Source of the DNA: Deltaproteobacteria bacterium
Lineage (GTDB): Bacteria > Desulfobacterota > Desulfobulbia > Desulfobulbales > Desulfurivibrionaceae
Direction: 5' to 3'
Length of the DNA stretch: 64,000 nt
Assembly: GCA_021802645.1 (NCBI GenBank)
Contig: JAJZRO010000004.1
Coordinates: forward strand, 1-64,000
Shown here: in pieces, positions 53,598-62,925 of the stretch
Position numbering within the stretch: position 1 is the stretch's first letter
How the letters are laid out: each line of letters starts with the position of its first letter
Notes under the pieces: generated by a model
What the model was told of the DNA's origin: nothing
The model's input: the letters and a program-made list of their open reading frames with translations, nothing else
The model's database searches: none
Position numbers and translations under genes: made by a program

Positions 53598-54863
53598 ATG
53601 AAAGCGCCGCAGAACAGAAAGGTTTTTGTCGTCGGGTATGGCGCGGCCACCGCCCTTGGCCGCACCTTCGAGACCACCTGGGACGCGGCCTTAGCCGGCC
53701 GCACCGGTTTGCGCCGCATCACCCGCTGTGAGGTGCTCACCCGGAGCAACATCGTCGGCGAGATTCCGGACTGGGATCCCAGCCGTCTTGACTATGTGAG
53801 CAAGAAAGAGGCCTCGCTCTGGGATGCGGCCTACGTCTTTCTTACCATGGAGGCCTGCCGGGCCGCATTGGCCAATGCCGGACTGGTCATCGACGAAGAA
53901 ACCGGCCCCCGGACCGGTTGCCTGATCGGTTCCGCGCTCAACGGCACCGACGCCTACCGCATCGCCGTGAATAATTACGTCAACCAGGGGCCCCTCAAGG
54001 TCAGCCCCTATCTCTTGCCGAATGTCTGCGCCAATCTTCCCGCCGGCAAGGCCGGCATGCTTCTAGGTTTTTCCGGCCCCATCTTTTCCCCGCAAGGCGC
54101 TTGCGCTTCCGGCAACCATGCCATTGCCATCGGCGCGCGGATGATCCGGGACGGTGACTGCGATTTCGTCCTGGCCGGCGGCGTTGAAACCTGCCTCGTG
54201 CCGGAGATCATCCAAGGCTTTGCCAACATGCTTGCCACCATCAAGGTCGACGCCAGGGATCGCGCCTTCAACGATCCGGGTCAGGCCTCGCGGCCGTTCA
54301 GCCTGGACCGCAAAGGCTTTGTCCTGGCCGAGGGCGCCGGAGTGTTGGTGCTGGCCGCGGAAGAGTCGGCCCGGGCCTTTGGTTTGACGCCCAAGGCCGA
54401 GGTGGCCGGCATCGGGTGGAATTCGGATGCCCATCACTTTACGCGTCCCAACCAAAAAACCATTGTCCGGGCCATCCAGGCGGCCATCGAGGATGCCGGC
54501 CTTTCTCCTATGGACATTGGCGCGATCAATGCCCACGGCACCTCAACCCAGGCCGGGGACACCACCGAGGCAGGGTGCCTGCGCGAGGTGTTCGGCGCCG
54601 GCCTGCAACACATTCCGATCTCGGCAAACAAATCCCAAGTGGGCCATAGCCTCGGCGCCTCGGCGGCCATCGAGGCGGCCCTGGCCATCGAGGCGATGGG
54701 CAAGGGAATCGTGTTGCCCACCGCCAATCATCTCCCCGACCCGGCACTCAGCGATTTGGATGTCGTTCCCAATCATGCCCGCAACCATGCGCATGAGTTT
54801 GTGCTTTCCAATTCATTCGGCTTCGGCGGCACCAACTGCTGTCTCATTTTCAGGGGAAAGTAA
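53598..54863 (+). CDS. Beta-ketoacyl-ACP synthase (KS2)
   Basis: 421 residues. Cys169 in GACASG, His313 in NAHGTST and His350 in VGHSLGA form the triad, so it is an active condensing enzyme rather than a chain-length factor without Cys. Diverged from KS1. The stop overlaps the next ATG by one base, implying coupling with the thioesterase. Confidence 0.9.
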   Translation: MKAPQNRKVFVVGYGAATALGRTFETTWDAALAGRTGLRRITRCEVLTRSNIVGEIPDWDPSRLDYVSKKEASLWDAAYVFLTMEACRAALANAGLVIDEETGPRTGCLIGSALNGTDAYRIAVNNYVNQGPLKVSPYLLPNVCANLPAGKAGMLLGFSGPIFSPQGACASGNHAIAIGARMIRDGDCDFVLAGGVETCLVPEIIQGFANMLATIKVDARDRAFNDPGQASRPFSLDRKGFVLAEGAGVLVLAAEESARAFGLTPKAEVAGIGWNSDAHHFTRPNQKTIVRAIQAAIEDAGLSPMDIGAINAHGTSTQAGDTTEAGCLREVFGAGLQHIPISANKSQVGHSLGASAAIEAALAIEAMGKGIVLPTANHLPDPALSDLDVVPNHARNHAHEFVLSNSFGFGGTNCCLIFRGK

Positions 54864-55342
54864 TGCGACCAAAACCATTTATTCCGGAACCGCTGGGCAC
54901 GCCATCCATTGTCAGGGACAAAAACAGCGGCAAGGTATGGCATCGTTGCGAACAACGCACCCTCTACGCGGACACGGATCGCTCCCGGGTGGTGTATCAT
55001 GCCAACTACCTGCGATATTTCGAATTCGGCCGGGCGTCGCTCATGCGGGACGCGTCCTATCCGTATAAAAAAATTGAAGAAAGCGGCTACATCTATCCCA
55101 TCATCAAAACCGAACTCAACTATTATTCCCCCCTCTTCTATGACGACCTGATCTATATCCACACCCGGCCGGCCGGCCTGGAGCTGGTCACCTTGCAGTT
55201 TGACTACCTCATCACCAAGGCAGAGAGCGGTGAAATTGCCTGCACCGGGTTCACGCGGCATTGCGCCGTCAACGAGAAGGGTATTCCCGTGGAGATCGAC
55301 GCGAAGACGATCCGGCTGTGGGAGGAATTCCCCCGTTCATGA
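54863..55342 (+). CDS. YbgC/4HBT-like acyl thioesterase
   Basis: 159 residues. Single hotdog fold with the signature YADTDRSRVVYHANYLRYFE (about 35-54), the YbgC/4-hydroxybenzoyl-CoA thioesterase motif. It probably releases or transfers the finished acyl chain. Overlaps the KS2 stop by one base; its own stop overlaps the next gene's ATG (ATGA). Confidence 0.9.
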   Translation: MRPKPFIPEPLGTPSIVRDKNSGKVWHRCEQRTLYADTDRSRVVYHANYLRYFEFGRASLMRDASYPYKKIEESGYIYPIIKTELNYYSPLFYDDLIYIHTRPAGLELVTLQFDYLITKAESGEIACTGFTRHCAVNEKGIPVEIDAKTIRLWEEFPRS

Positions 55343-56226
55343 CCTCCTCCTCGCAGACGCCGCTTGTGCTCGCGATCCAGCCATGGTTTGCCGACCACTG
55401 TTTCAACGGCACAACCGTGCTGCCGGCGGTCGAAACCATGGCCTTGCTCGCGGTGGCGGTGGCCGAGGCCCATCCCGAGATCGCCCTTCAGGTCATGGAA
55501 GAGGTGCGGTTTTCCAAGTTTCTTGAAATTCCGCCGGGCGCCACCGCGATGGAGGTCATCCTTGAAGGCGTGCGGCATGAAGATGGTTCGCTGCAGGCCA
55601 GGCTGCTCAGCAGAAAACAGCTCAAGATGGCGACTCGGCTCACGGAGCATGGCGAAGTGCGGTTTCCCTTGGCGGCATCCCTGCCCGAACTGACCACGGA
55701 ATCCCCCTTGGACCCAGGGGCTGCCGACAGCGCGGTCATAGAAATTCCGGCGGCGCGAGTCTACGCGGAGCTGGTCCCCTTTGGCCCTGGGTATCATACT
55801 CTCCAGGGTACCCTGCACCTTTCTGGAGGAAAGGCCTGGGGCAGCCTGCGGGCTCCAACATTCGCGGCGCCGGCCAATCTCCCGAAAAGCCTCGGCTCAC
55901 CGTTTCCGCTGGACGGCGCTTTTCATGCGGCCTGTGTCTTGGGCCAATGCGTGGTGGATTTTGTGCCCTTTCCCGTAGGGCTTGACAGGCGGGTCATCCT
56001 CCGGCCAACCCAACCCGGCGGGAACTATCTGGTCCGGGTCGAACTGCGTGGCCAGACGCGGAACGAACTGGTTTTTGATCTGGAGATTCTTGACGACACG
56101 GGGCGGGTGTACGAAACGGTCAGCGGGGTACGGATGCGGGATGTGAGCGGGGGACGCAGCAAACCACCAGGGTGGATCAGAAATTCTTTGGCGTCCCCGC
56201 CCAAGCAAGGAGTTTTTCCATGGTGA
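55339..56226 (+). CDS. PKS-type double-hotdog dehydratase
   Basis: 295 residues. N-terminal motif HxxxGxxxxP: H20-CFN-G24-TTVL-P29. C-terminal DxxxH/Q: Asp192-GAF-His196 in the segment PLDGAFHA. These are the catalytic His and Asp of polyketide-synthase DH domains. A stand-alone DH acting on ACP-bound hydroxyacyl chains, possibly giving polyenes. ATGA overlap upstream. The last 50 bases overlap the convergent 56177-56635 gene. Confidence 0.8.
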   Translation: MTSSSQTPLVLAIQPWFADHCFNGTTVLPAVETMALLAVAVAEAHPEIALQVMEEVRFSKFLEIPPGATAMEVILEGVRHEDGSLQARLLSRKQLKMATRLTEHGEVRFPLAASLPELTTESPLDPGAADSAVIEIPAARVYAELVPFGPGYHTLQGTLHLSGGKAWGSLRAPTFAAPANLPKSLGSPFPLDGAFHAACVLGQCVVDFVPFPVGLDRRVILRPTQPGGNYLVRVELRGQTRNELVFDLEILDDTGRVYETVSGVRMRDVSGGRSKPPGWIRNSLASPPKQGVFPW

Positions 56227-56635
56227 TCCGGGTAAGCCACCGGAAAAAAAGCAGCGAGTAGGCGGCGCCGCAAAGATACATGCCGAGCAGAAAGACCAGG
56301 TGCGACAACCCATAGGTCAAGGGTCCTCCCACGACCACGATCCACGGCGTATGCAGCTTGACGGAGAGAATGCCGAGGGCGGCGACGGCGGGCCAGCCGA
56401 TAATATAGCTGACCATGATGGCCCCAAGGCCGCCAATCACCCTGAGGCTTGGTTTTTCCTTAAAGGCGGAAAGGTCGGTCCGCTCCTCGATGGCGGAACG
56501 AACAAAGGCGGTGGCGGCAATTTTCTGGATACTCTGCCTGATCACGTTGGGTGTCCCATGGAAAGAGTGTTCGACACAGCCCGGCGTTTCCATTAAATAC
56601 CTAAAATACCTCGGCCCTGCGAGGCCTTCAATCAT
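56177..56635 (-). CDS. Antisense small membrane protein inside the cluster
   Basis: 152 residues (an alternative ATG at 56593 gives 138). The second half has three hydrophobic segments (about 65-85, 87-107, 110-132) and a basic C-terminus. No recognised family. Its 3' end overlaps the DH gene by 50 bases and its 5' end lies 8 bases from the divergent glycosyltransferase gene. The position in a + strand operon is unusual. Confidence 0.55.
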   Translation of the reverse strand: MIEGLAGPRYFRYLMETPGCVEHSFHGTPNVIRQSIQKIAATAFVRSAIEERTDLSAFKEKPSLRVIGGLGAIMVSYIIGWPAVAALGILSVKLHTPWIVVVGGPLTYGLSHLVFLLGMYLCGAAYSLLFFRWLTRITMEKLLAWAGTPKNF

Positions 56636-56643
56636 TAAACAGT

Positions 56644-57363
56644 ATGGCGACCATGCATTTGCCTGATCCCTGGGCTTTTTTCGACAAGATTTATTGTATT
56701 TCCGTCGATGTGCGCCTTGACCGGCGAGCGGAGGCGCAGAGGCAATTTGCCGCGGTCGGCCTCCTCGAGCGGGTGGAGTTTGTCATTGTTGCCACCCACC
56801 CCGAGGACAGGGAAAAAGGAATTTTTGAATCCCACATGCTGTGCCTGAAGAAAGGCTTGGCGGCCGGCGCCAAGCATATCCTGATCTTTGAAGACGATAT
56901 AGTGTTCCGTCACTTTGACCGGCGCATTCTTGCGGAGGCCTGCGCCGCGTTAGGGCGTTTTCCGACGTGGAACGCCCTTTTTCTCGGCTGCCTTACCTCG
57001 GGAAGCCAGAAGCTTGCAGGTTCGCTGGCGACCATAAAATACCGCTGCCTCGCCCATGCCTATGCGCTCAAGGCGCCGTTTGCCGAGCGCCTTGTCCAAC
57101 AACCATGGCAGGGTGTTCCCTATGACGGCGTGTTGCGACGGTGTGCTGCCGATTTTTTTGCCATCTATCCCATGTCCGCGTTTCAGGGCGGCGCCGAGAC
57201 CGACAACCAAACCATGACCATTGACCGAATCCGCAGATTTTTCGGCGGCCTCGTCTTGATCCAGCAAATGAACGAATTTTATCAAAACCACAAGCCGCTT
57301 GTGGTTGCCATGCATTTGGCCATTTTCCTGGCGCTTATCCTGTTGGTCAGCGTGTGGCGATGA
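56644..57363 (+). CDS. GT25-like glycosyltransferase with C-terminal membrane anchor
   Basis: 239 residues. The N-terminal IYCISVDVRLDRRAEAQRQF and the acidic EDD (LIFEDDIVF, about residue 81) are typical of glycosyltransferase family 25 (LPS-type). A hydrophobic segment (about 219-237) at the C-terminus suggests membrane anchoring. It may glycosylate the lipid-like product. Its stop overlaps the next ATG (ATGA). Confidence 0.75.
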   Translation: MATMHLPDPWAFFDKIYCISVDVRLDRRAEAQRQFAAVGLLERVEFVIVATHPEDREKGIFESHMLCLKKGLAAGAKHILIFEDDIVFRHFDRRILAEACAALGRFPTWNALFLGCLTSGSQKLAGSLATIKYRCLAHAYALKAPFAERLVQQPWQGVPYDGVLRRCAADFFAIYPMSAFQGGAETDNQTMTIDRIRRFFGGLVLIQQMNEFYQNHKPLVVAMHLAIFLALILLVSVWR

Positions 57364-60300
57364 AAAAAAGCATGATGAACTACCGCCTGCTGCTGCTTAC
57401 GGTCGTACTGATCATCGGCTGTGCCGCTCTGGGTAAAATGCGCCTTGAGATCGACACGGACGTGACGCGGGCATTGCCAGCCAGCGAACCGGTCGTTGCC
57501 GACGCCCTGGACATCTTCAGGCACCACCCCATCCAGGATCAGGTCGCCGTCGACATCATGCTCAACCGCGACGATCAGGATGCCCTGGCGGCATGCGGCA
57601 CCCTTCTTGAGCAGAAGATGAAGGCGAGCGGACTCTTCGCCCAGGTCGGCACCGATGCCATGGGGGCGCTTTTCCCGCGTCTTGTCTCGCAGGTGGCCAG
57701 AGATCTGCCCTTGCTCTTTTCCGGCGAGGAATTGCAACAGGTCGCCCCGCTGCTGGAGCCGGCCCGCATCAACGAACGGCTGACCAAGCTGCATGAGGAT
57801 TTGGGGGGGCTGGAGGGAATTGGTCAGGCGGAGTTTGTTGCTCTTGACCCCCTGGGGCTGAAGGATCAGCTCCTTGGCAAAATGGCCTTGCTGGCGCCTA
57901 CCCTGAATGCCAAGTTTTACAAAGGCCACCTGTTCTCCGGCGATGGCCGTCACCTGCTGGTGACGGGAAAACCGCTGACCGCGGGAACCAACACGGCGGC
58001 GGCCCGTAAACTGTCCGCCTTCCTTGCGCAGGCCGCGCAAGAGATTGCGCACCAGTATGCCCGGCAGGGGCTCCAGGTAACCATGACCCCGGTCGGGGCG
58101 TATCGAGCCGCACTTGACAACGAAACCATGATCCGCCATGACGTGCAGTTTGCCCTGGTCATGTCAACCGTGGGCATTGCCCTGCTGCTGATCGTGTCTT
58201 TCTCCAGGCCCCTGATCGGCCTGCTGTCTCTGGTGCCGTCCTTCGTCGGGACGGCCGCCGCCCTTTTGGTCTATTCCTTCTTTCGTTCTTCCATCTCGAT
58301 CATGGTGCTCGGCTTCGGCGGTGCCCTCATCTCCATCACCGTGGATTACGGCATCGCCTATATGCTGTTTCTTGATCGCCCCAACGAAACCAAGGGCAAA
58401 GAGGCGGCCCATGAGGTGCGGGTGGTCGGGATCATGGGGATGGTGACCACGGCGGCCGCTTTTTTGGTGCTGTGCGGCAGCGGCTTCCCGCTTTTTGCCG
58501 AACTGGGGTTGTTCTCCGCCATCGGCGTGCTCTTTTCCTTTCTCTTTGTGCACACGGTGTTCCCCAAGATTTTTCCGGTCATGCCGCCGGGGAAGGACAG
58601 CGCGCCGCCCCTGTATGCATTTGTCGATACCCTCTACAACACCGGCACCACCGGGGCCATCGCCGCGGCGGTGCTTGCCGCTGGTCTGCTCTTTTTCGCG
58701 CGGCCACAGGTTCAGGTCAGCTTAGACAGCATGAACACGGTCAGCCAGGACACCCAGGCGGCCGACGCCTTGTTCACCAAGGTCTGGGGGAAGCTCGATA
58801 ACCGCATCTTCATGATGACCCCGGCCGCGACGGTCGCTGCCATCCAACAGCGCGACGACCGCGCCCTGGCCCGCCTTGAGGAGGATATCCGGAAAGGCAC
58901 CGTTGCCGCGGCCTTTGTCCCGTCGATGTTCTTTCCCGGCAAGGAGCGGGGGGAACAGAACTTGGCCGCCTGGCATGCCTTCTGGGATAGGGGTCGGGCG
59001 GCAGAGGTCAGGAAGGCGCTTCTCGGTGCCGGCCGCCGGCTCGGCTTTACCCCGGAGGCCTTTGCTCCCTTTTTTTCGCGCCTCGAACCCGGATTTGCCA
59101 TGCAACCGCAGGAAATCCCGAAAGAATATTTCGGGTTGCTGGGGATTTCCCAAAATACCCGGGAGCCCGGCCTGCTGCAGTTTATCACCGTGACGCCGGG
59201 AAAAAACTATGATGCCGCCGCTTTCCGGGCCCGCTATGGCCGGGACAGCAAAATCTTTGATCCCACCTTTTTCGCGCAACGATTGGCCGATCTGTTGTTT
59301 ACCACCTTTACCTCCATGTCGGTGATTATCGCCATCAGCGTGGCCCTGCTCCTCTTCTTCGTCAACCTGGACCTGCCGCTGACGCTTTTGACCCTGTTGC
59401 CCTGCGCTTTTGCGTATATCTGTACCCTGGGAACCATGAAACTCCTCGGCCAGCCCCTGGATATCCCTTCGCTCATGCTGTTGTCCATCACCATCCTTGG
59501 CATGGGCATCGACTATCCTATTTTTTGCGTGCGGGGCCACCAGCGATATCGGGATGTTGCCCATCCATCGTATGTCCGGGTGCGCAGCAGCGTCTTTCTC
59601 TCCAGCACCTCCACCATGATCGGCTTCGGGGCCCTGTGTTTCGCCGAGCATCGTCTGTTGCAAGGCATTGGTATTGTCTCCCTGCTGGGCATCGGGTATT
59701 CCCTGCTCGGGACCTTCCTGCTGCTGCCCCCCTTGTTGCAACGCCATTTTTCCGGCCCACCGAAGAAGGCCGGCGAGGTGGCCAGGGGTCTTTTTGCCAG
59801 CGTCCGTCGCCGGTTTCACACGGTGGAGGCGTACCCCAGGATGTTCGCCCGTTGTAAGCTGTATTTTGATCCCCTCTTCGAGGAGCTGCCGAGGATGCTG
59901 GCCGCCCGCCAGGAGATCAGAACGATCATGGATATCGGCTGCGGTTACGGAATTCCCGCCTGCTGGTGCCTCGAAAAATTCAGCGATGCACGGGTCGTCG
60001 CCCTGGAACCGGACCCCGAAAGGGTGCGGATCGCGGGCCTGGCCCTGGGTGAGCGCGGGACCGTCACCCAGGGCTGGGCGCCGGATCTGCCAGCCCTGCC
60101 GCACGGTCTGGCCGATGTGGTTTTTCTGCTGGATATGCTCCATTATCTGGATGACGCGGCGACCGCGGTGGTCTTTCGCAAAAGCGCCCAATCCCTTGCC
60201 CAGGGAGGAATTCTGGTGGCCAGATACACCATCCGGCCGGCTGGCAAGCCATCGTGGTCGTGGCGGCTGGAGAACGCCCGGGTCCAGGCGGCGGGTCAAG

Positions 60301-60446
60301 AGGCGTGGTATCGGTCACCGGAGAGAATGGTTCGCCTCATGACGGAGGCGGGCTTTACGGTCATCGTCAACGAAAAGGCCACCGATCCTGAGTTGGCGTG
60401 GATCGTGGGCATGAACCAAACAGAGGCTGCGCGTGCGTCCCTTTAG
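57360..60446 (+). CDS. MMPL-family exporter fused to a C-terminal methyltransferase
   Basis: 1028 residues. Residues about 1-805 are an RND-superfamily MMPL transporter with about 12 transmembrane segments and two periplasmic domains. Residues about 815-1028 are a class I SAM-dependent methyltransferase (motif I IMDIGCGYGI, Asp858; VVALEPDPERV). It probably exports and perhaps methylates the acyl product at the membrane. ATGA overlap with GT25. The next gene's GTG overlaps its last 14 bases. Confidence 0.85.
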   Translation: MKKSMMNYRLLLLTVVLIIGCAALGKMRLEIDTDVTRALPASEPVVADALDIFRHHPIQDQVAVDIMLNRDDQDALAACGTLLEQKMKASGLFAQVGTDAMGALFPRLVSQVARDLPLLFSGEELQQVAPLLEPARINERLTKLHEDLGGLEGIGQAEFVALDPLGLKDQLLGKMALLAPTLNAKFYKGHLFSGDGRHLLVTGKPLTAGTNTAAARKLSAFLAQAAQEIAHQYARQGLQVTMTPVGAYRAALDNETMIRHDVQFALVMSTVGIALLLIVSFSRPLIGLLSLVPSFVGTAAALLVYSFFRSSISIMVLGFGGALISITVDYGIAYMLFLDRPNETKGKEAAHEVRVVGIMGMVTTAAAFLVLCGSGFPLFAELGLFSAIGVLFSFLFVHTVFPKIFPVMPPGKDSAPPLYAFVDTLYNTGTTGAIAAAVLAAGLLFFARPQVQVSLDSMNTVSQDTQAADALFTKVWGKLDNRIFMMTPAATVAAIQQRDDRALARLEEDIRKGTVAAAFVPSMFFPGKERGEQNLAAWHAFWDRGRAAEVRKALLGAGRRLGFTPEAFAPFFSRLEPGFAMQPQEIPKEYFGLLGISQNTREPGLLQFITVTPGKNYDAAAFRARYGRDSKIFDPTFFAQRLADLLFTTFTSMSVIIAISVALLLFFVNLDLPLTLLTLLPCAFAYICTLGTMKLLGQPLDIPSLMLLSITILGMGIDYPIFCVRGHQRYRDVAHPSYVRVRSSVFLSSTSTMIGFGALCFAEHRLLQGIGIVSLLGIGYSLLGTFLLLPPLLQRHFSGPPKKAGEVARGLFASVRRRFHTVEAYPRMFARCKLYFDPLFEELPRMLAARQEIRTIMDIGCGYGIPACWCLEKFSDARVVALEPDPERVRIAGLALGERGTVTQGWAPDLPALPHGLADVVFLLDMLHYLDDAATAVVFRKSAQSLAQGGILVARYTIRPAGKPSWSWRLENARVQAAGQEAWYRSPERMVRLMTEAGFTVIVNEKATDPELAWIVGMNQTEAARASL

Positions 60447-61320
60447 GCCGTCCTTGGCCGAAACCATCGGCGTTGCCGCCTTGCTGCTGGCGTTGCCGGT
60501 CGCTTTCTGGAGTCCGGCCCTGGCCATCGTGGTTCTGTCCCTGTTTCTGCTTTTTTGCGTGACAGCGCCCTTTTTCCCGGCGTTCGGTTTTTTCCTGCCG
60601 GTGATCCACCGGGGCGCGCCGGAAGACAAGCAGGTTGCCCTGACCTTTGACGACGGGCCCTGGCCAGCCTCCACCCCCGTGTTGCTTGACCTGCTTGCCC
60701 GGTACCATTTGAAGGCCACTTTTTTCGTGGTCGGGCAGCAGGCCGCGCAACACCCGGAACTGATCGCTTTGATCCTCCGGCAGGGGCATGACATCGGCAA
60801 CCATTCCCTCCGGCACGACCCCTTCCTTATGCTGCGGACGCGCAAGACCCTCCATACGGATATTCAGGCCACCCAAGAAATTTTAAAAAGGAACGGGGTG
60901 ATCCCCTTGGTGTTTCGTCCCCCCTCCGGCATCACCAACCCCCGGCTCAAAGGGGTGCTTGCCGCGGAAAACCTGCTCGCCGTCACGTACAGTTGCCGGG
61001 CCCTTGATGGCGGCAATCGCAACGTGCGCAACTTGGCGGGAAAAATCCGCCGCCGCCTCCACCCGGGCGCCATTGTCATGCTCCACGATGTTCCGCCCCG
61101 GCAGCCCGCCATGACCGAGCGCTGGCAACAAGAACTCGACATCCTGTTTACCGCGTTACGGCAGGAGTACCACGTTGTCTCTTTGGAAAAGCTCATCCAC
61201 CATCCGGTCTGTGCACGCATTCCAATAGCCGATGGCTTTTCCCCGCGCGAGCAAAACGCGCTGGCCGGCGAAGACACGCCGGGCGCGCAGACGGCCCTGG
61301 CGCAACTTTCAAAGCCGTAA
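60433..61320 (+). CDS. Polysaccharide deacetylase (NodB family) with N-terminal membrane segments
   Basis: 295 residues from a GTG overlapping the MMPL gene. Two N-terminal hydrophobic stretches (about 11-55). NodB motifs: TFDDGP (catalytic Asp and metal Asp), HSLRHD (metal-binding His pair) and RPPSG. A carbohydrate N-deacetylase acting at the membrane, probably on the sugar of the cluster product or a surface glycan. Confidence 0.9.
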   Translation: MRPFRPSLAETIGVAALLLALPVAFWSPALAIVVLSLFLLFCVTAPFFPAFGFFLPVIHRGAPEDKQVALTFDDGPWPASTPVLLDLLARYHLKATFFVVGQQAAQHPELIALILRQGHDIGNHSLRHDPFLMLRTRKTLHTDIQATQEILKRNGVIPLVFRPPSGITNPRLKGVLAAENLLAVTYSCRALDGGNRNVRNLAGKIRRRLHPGAIVMLHDVPPRQPAMTERWQQELDILFTALRQEYHVVSLEKLIHHPVCARIPIADGFSPREQNALAGEDTPGAQTALAQLSKP

Positions 61321-61445
61321 TCGAGGCCGTCTGGTATAAGAAGAGACAGGCGGCAGAATTCGAGTCATCGAGGCAGGGGAGTCGCGGTTCCCCTCAACGA
61401 CCCAAAAAGCGGGCCTTCCTGGCTGCTGACCACACGAGAACGGCC

Positions 61446-62879
61446 ATGCGCGGCAAACTTCGATTCCTGATTATTCTCGGCCTGCTCGGCTACTGTTTCG
61501 CCTTTCAGGGCGCGCGCGGCCTATGGGAGCCGGACGAAGGCCGCTACACAGCGGTGGCCATGGAAATGCTGCGCGACGGGAACTGGCTGCAGCCGAGCCT
61601 GCACCCCGAGCAGCCGCACTGGACCAAACCGCCGCTCACCTATTGGGCGATCGCCGCCAGTATTGCCGGTCTGGGCCGCAACGAATTCGCCGCGCGTTTC
61701 CCCTCCACGCTGGCCTTTTTCCTGACCACCCTCCTGGTCTATCTCCTCGGCCGGCTCTTTCTTGCCAAGAGGCCCTGGCTGGCACCCCTTGTCTATGCCT
61801 CCTTCCTCCTGCCGGCGGTGGCGAGCAATATCATCACCACCGACGGGTTGTTGACCTTGTGGGAAACGGCGGCCCTCTGCGCCTTTGCGTATGCGACGTG
61901 GGGCGAGAAGAGGAGCGCCGCGTCCACCTGGCTGGTGTTGATGTGGGCGGCCTTCGGCGGTGCCTTTTTTACCAAGGGGCCGCCGGGTCTGTTGCCGCTG
62001 GCCGCCATCGTCGCCTACCGCTACTGGCCGGGCAGCGGTGCGCCTCCGCTACGGTGGCGCACCGGATTACTCGTCATGCTGGCCGTGGCGCTGCCGTGGT
62101 TTGTGGTGGTGGTGGCCAAGCATCCGGCCCTGATCGACTACTTCCTCGTCCACGAGGTCTACGGCCGGGTGGTCACCGGCGAGCACAGCCGCAACAGCCA
62201 ATGGTACAAGGCCTTTGTCATCTACCTCCCCGTCCTGTTGCTGGGCACCCTGCCATGGACCTTCTGGCCGGTTCGCGCGGTTTCTCGAGCGGTCCGTGCC
62301 CTGCGGTGGCCACCCAAGGCGCCGCAGGATCGTTCCCAGGACCAGGAGCTCTTCCTGCTGCTTTGGGTCCTGCTGCCCCTGGTGGTCTTCATGGTGTCGA
62401 GCTCTCGCCTGCCGCTCTACCTGCTGCCCCTCTTTGTGCCCCTGGCGCTTCTTGCCGCCCGCGGCCTTGAGGCGTCGTCCTTTGTCTGGACGCGGTGGCG
62501 GGTGGCCGGGGTGGTGCTGTGGTGCCTGCTGCTCGTCGCCCTGCGACTCATCGCCGCCAGGGTGCCGACCACGAAGAATGCCGCTCCCCTGGCGCGGGCC
62601 ATCGCCGCCCTGCATGTCACGCCGTTCTCGGAGGTCGCCTTTTATGGGACCGATCCGGTGCACAGTATCAATCTGTATCTCGACAAGGAGGTCGAGGATG
62701 TTTCCGCAGCCACCTTGGATGACGAGCTGCTGGAGGATGAGGTGACACTGTGGGTGGTGCCGCCGCCGATTGTTCCCTCGTTTTTGCAGGAGGCGGTGCG
62801 CTACGGGAAGGATTTCCAGACCGTTGGCAGCTTTGGCGACCGCTACGTCTTTCTGCGGGAGCGGCCACCAGCGCGGTGA
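61446..62879 (+). CDS. GT39/ArnT-like polytopic glycosyltransferase
   Basis: 477 residues with about 10-12 transmembrane segments. The N-terminal periplasmic loop motif WEPDEGRYTAVAMEML and WTKPPLTYW are typical of ArnT/PMT-type GT-C enzymes that use a polyprenyl-phosphate sugar donor. It may transfer the sugar onto an envelope lipid. It begins 125 bases after the deacetylase; the gap shows no terminator or gene. Confidence 0.9.
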   Translation: MRGKLRFLIILGLLGYCFAFQGARGLWEPDEGRYTAVAMEMLRDGNWLQPSLHPEQPHWTKPPLTYWAIAASIAGLGRNEFAARFPSTLAFFLTTLLVYLLGRLFLAKRPWLAPLVYASFLLPAVASNIITTDGLLTLWETAALCAFAYATWGEKRSAASTWLVLMWAAFGGAFFTKGPPGLLPLAAIVAYRYWPGSGAPPLRWRTGLLVMLAVALPWFVVVVAKHPALIDYFLVHEVYGRVVTGEHSRNSQWYKAFVIYLPVLLLGTLPWTFWPVRAVSRAVRALRWPPKAPQDRSQDQELFLLLWVLLPLVVFMVSSSRLPLYLLPLFVPLALLAARGLEASSFVWTRWRVAGVVLWCLLLVALRLIAARVPTTKNAAPLARAIAALHVTPFSEVAFYGTDPVHSINLYLDKEVEDVSAATLDDELLEDEVTLWVVPPPIVPSFLQEAVRYGKDFQTVGSFGDRYVFLRERPPAR

Positions 62880-62925
62880 GCGATCTTGGTCGGGGGCTTG
62901 TCGTTGAGCCCTGCCCACGAACCTT

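Noticed and set aside
56300-56596. Plus-strand 98-residue frame
   Set aside because: Gly/Asp/Arg-rich shadow of the antisense membrane protein gene.
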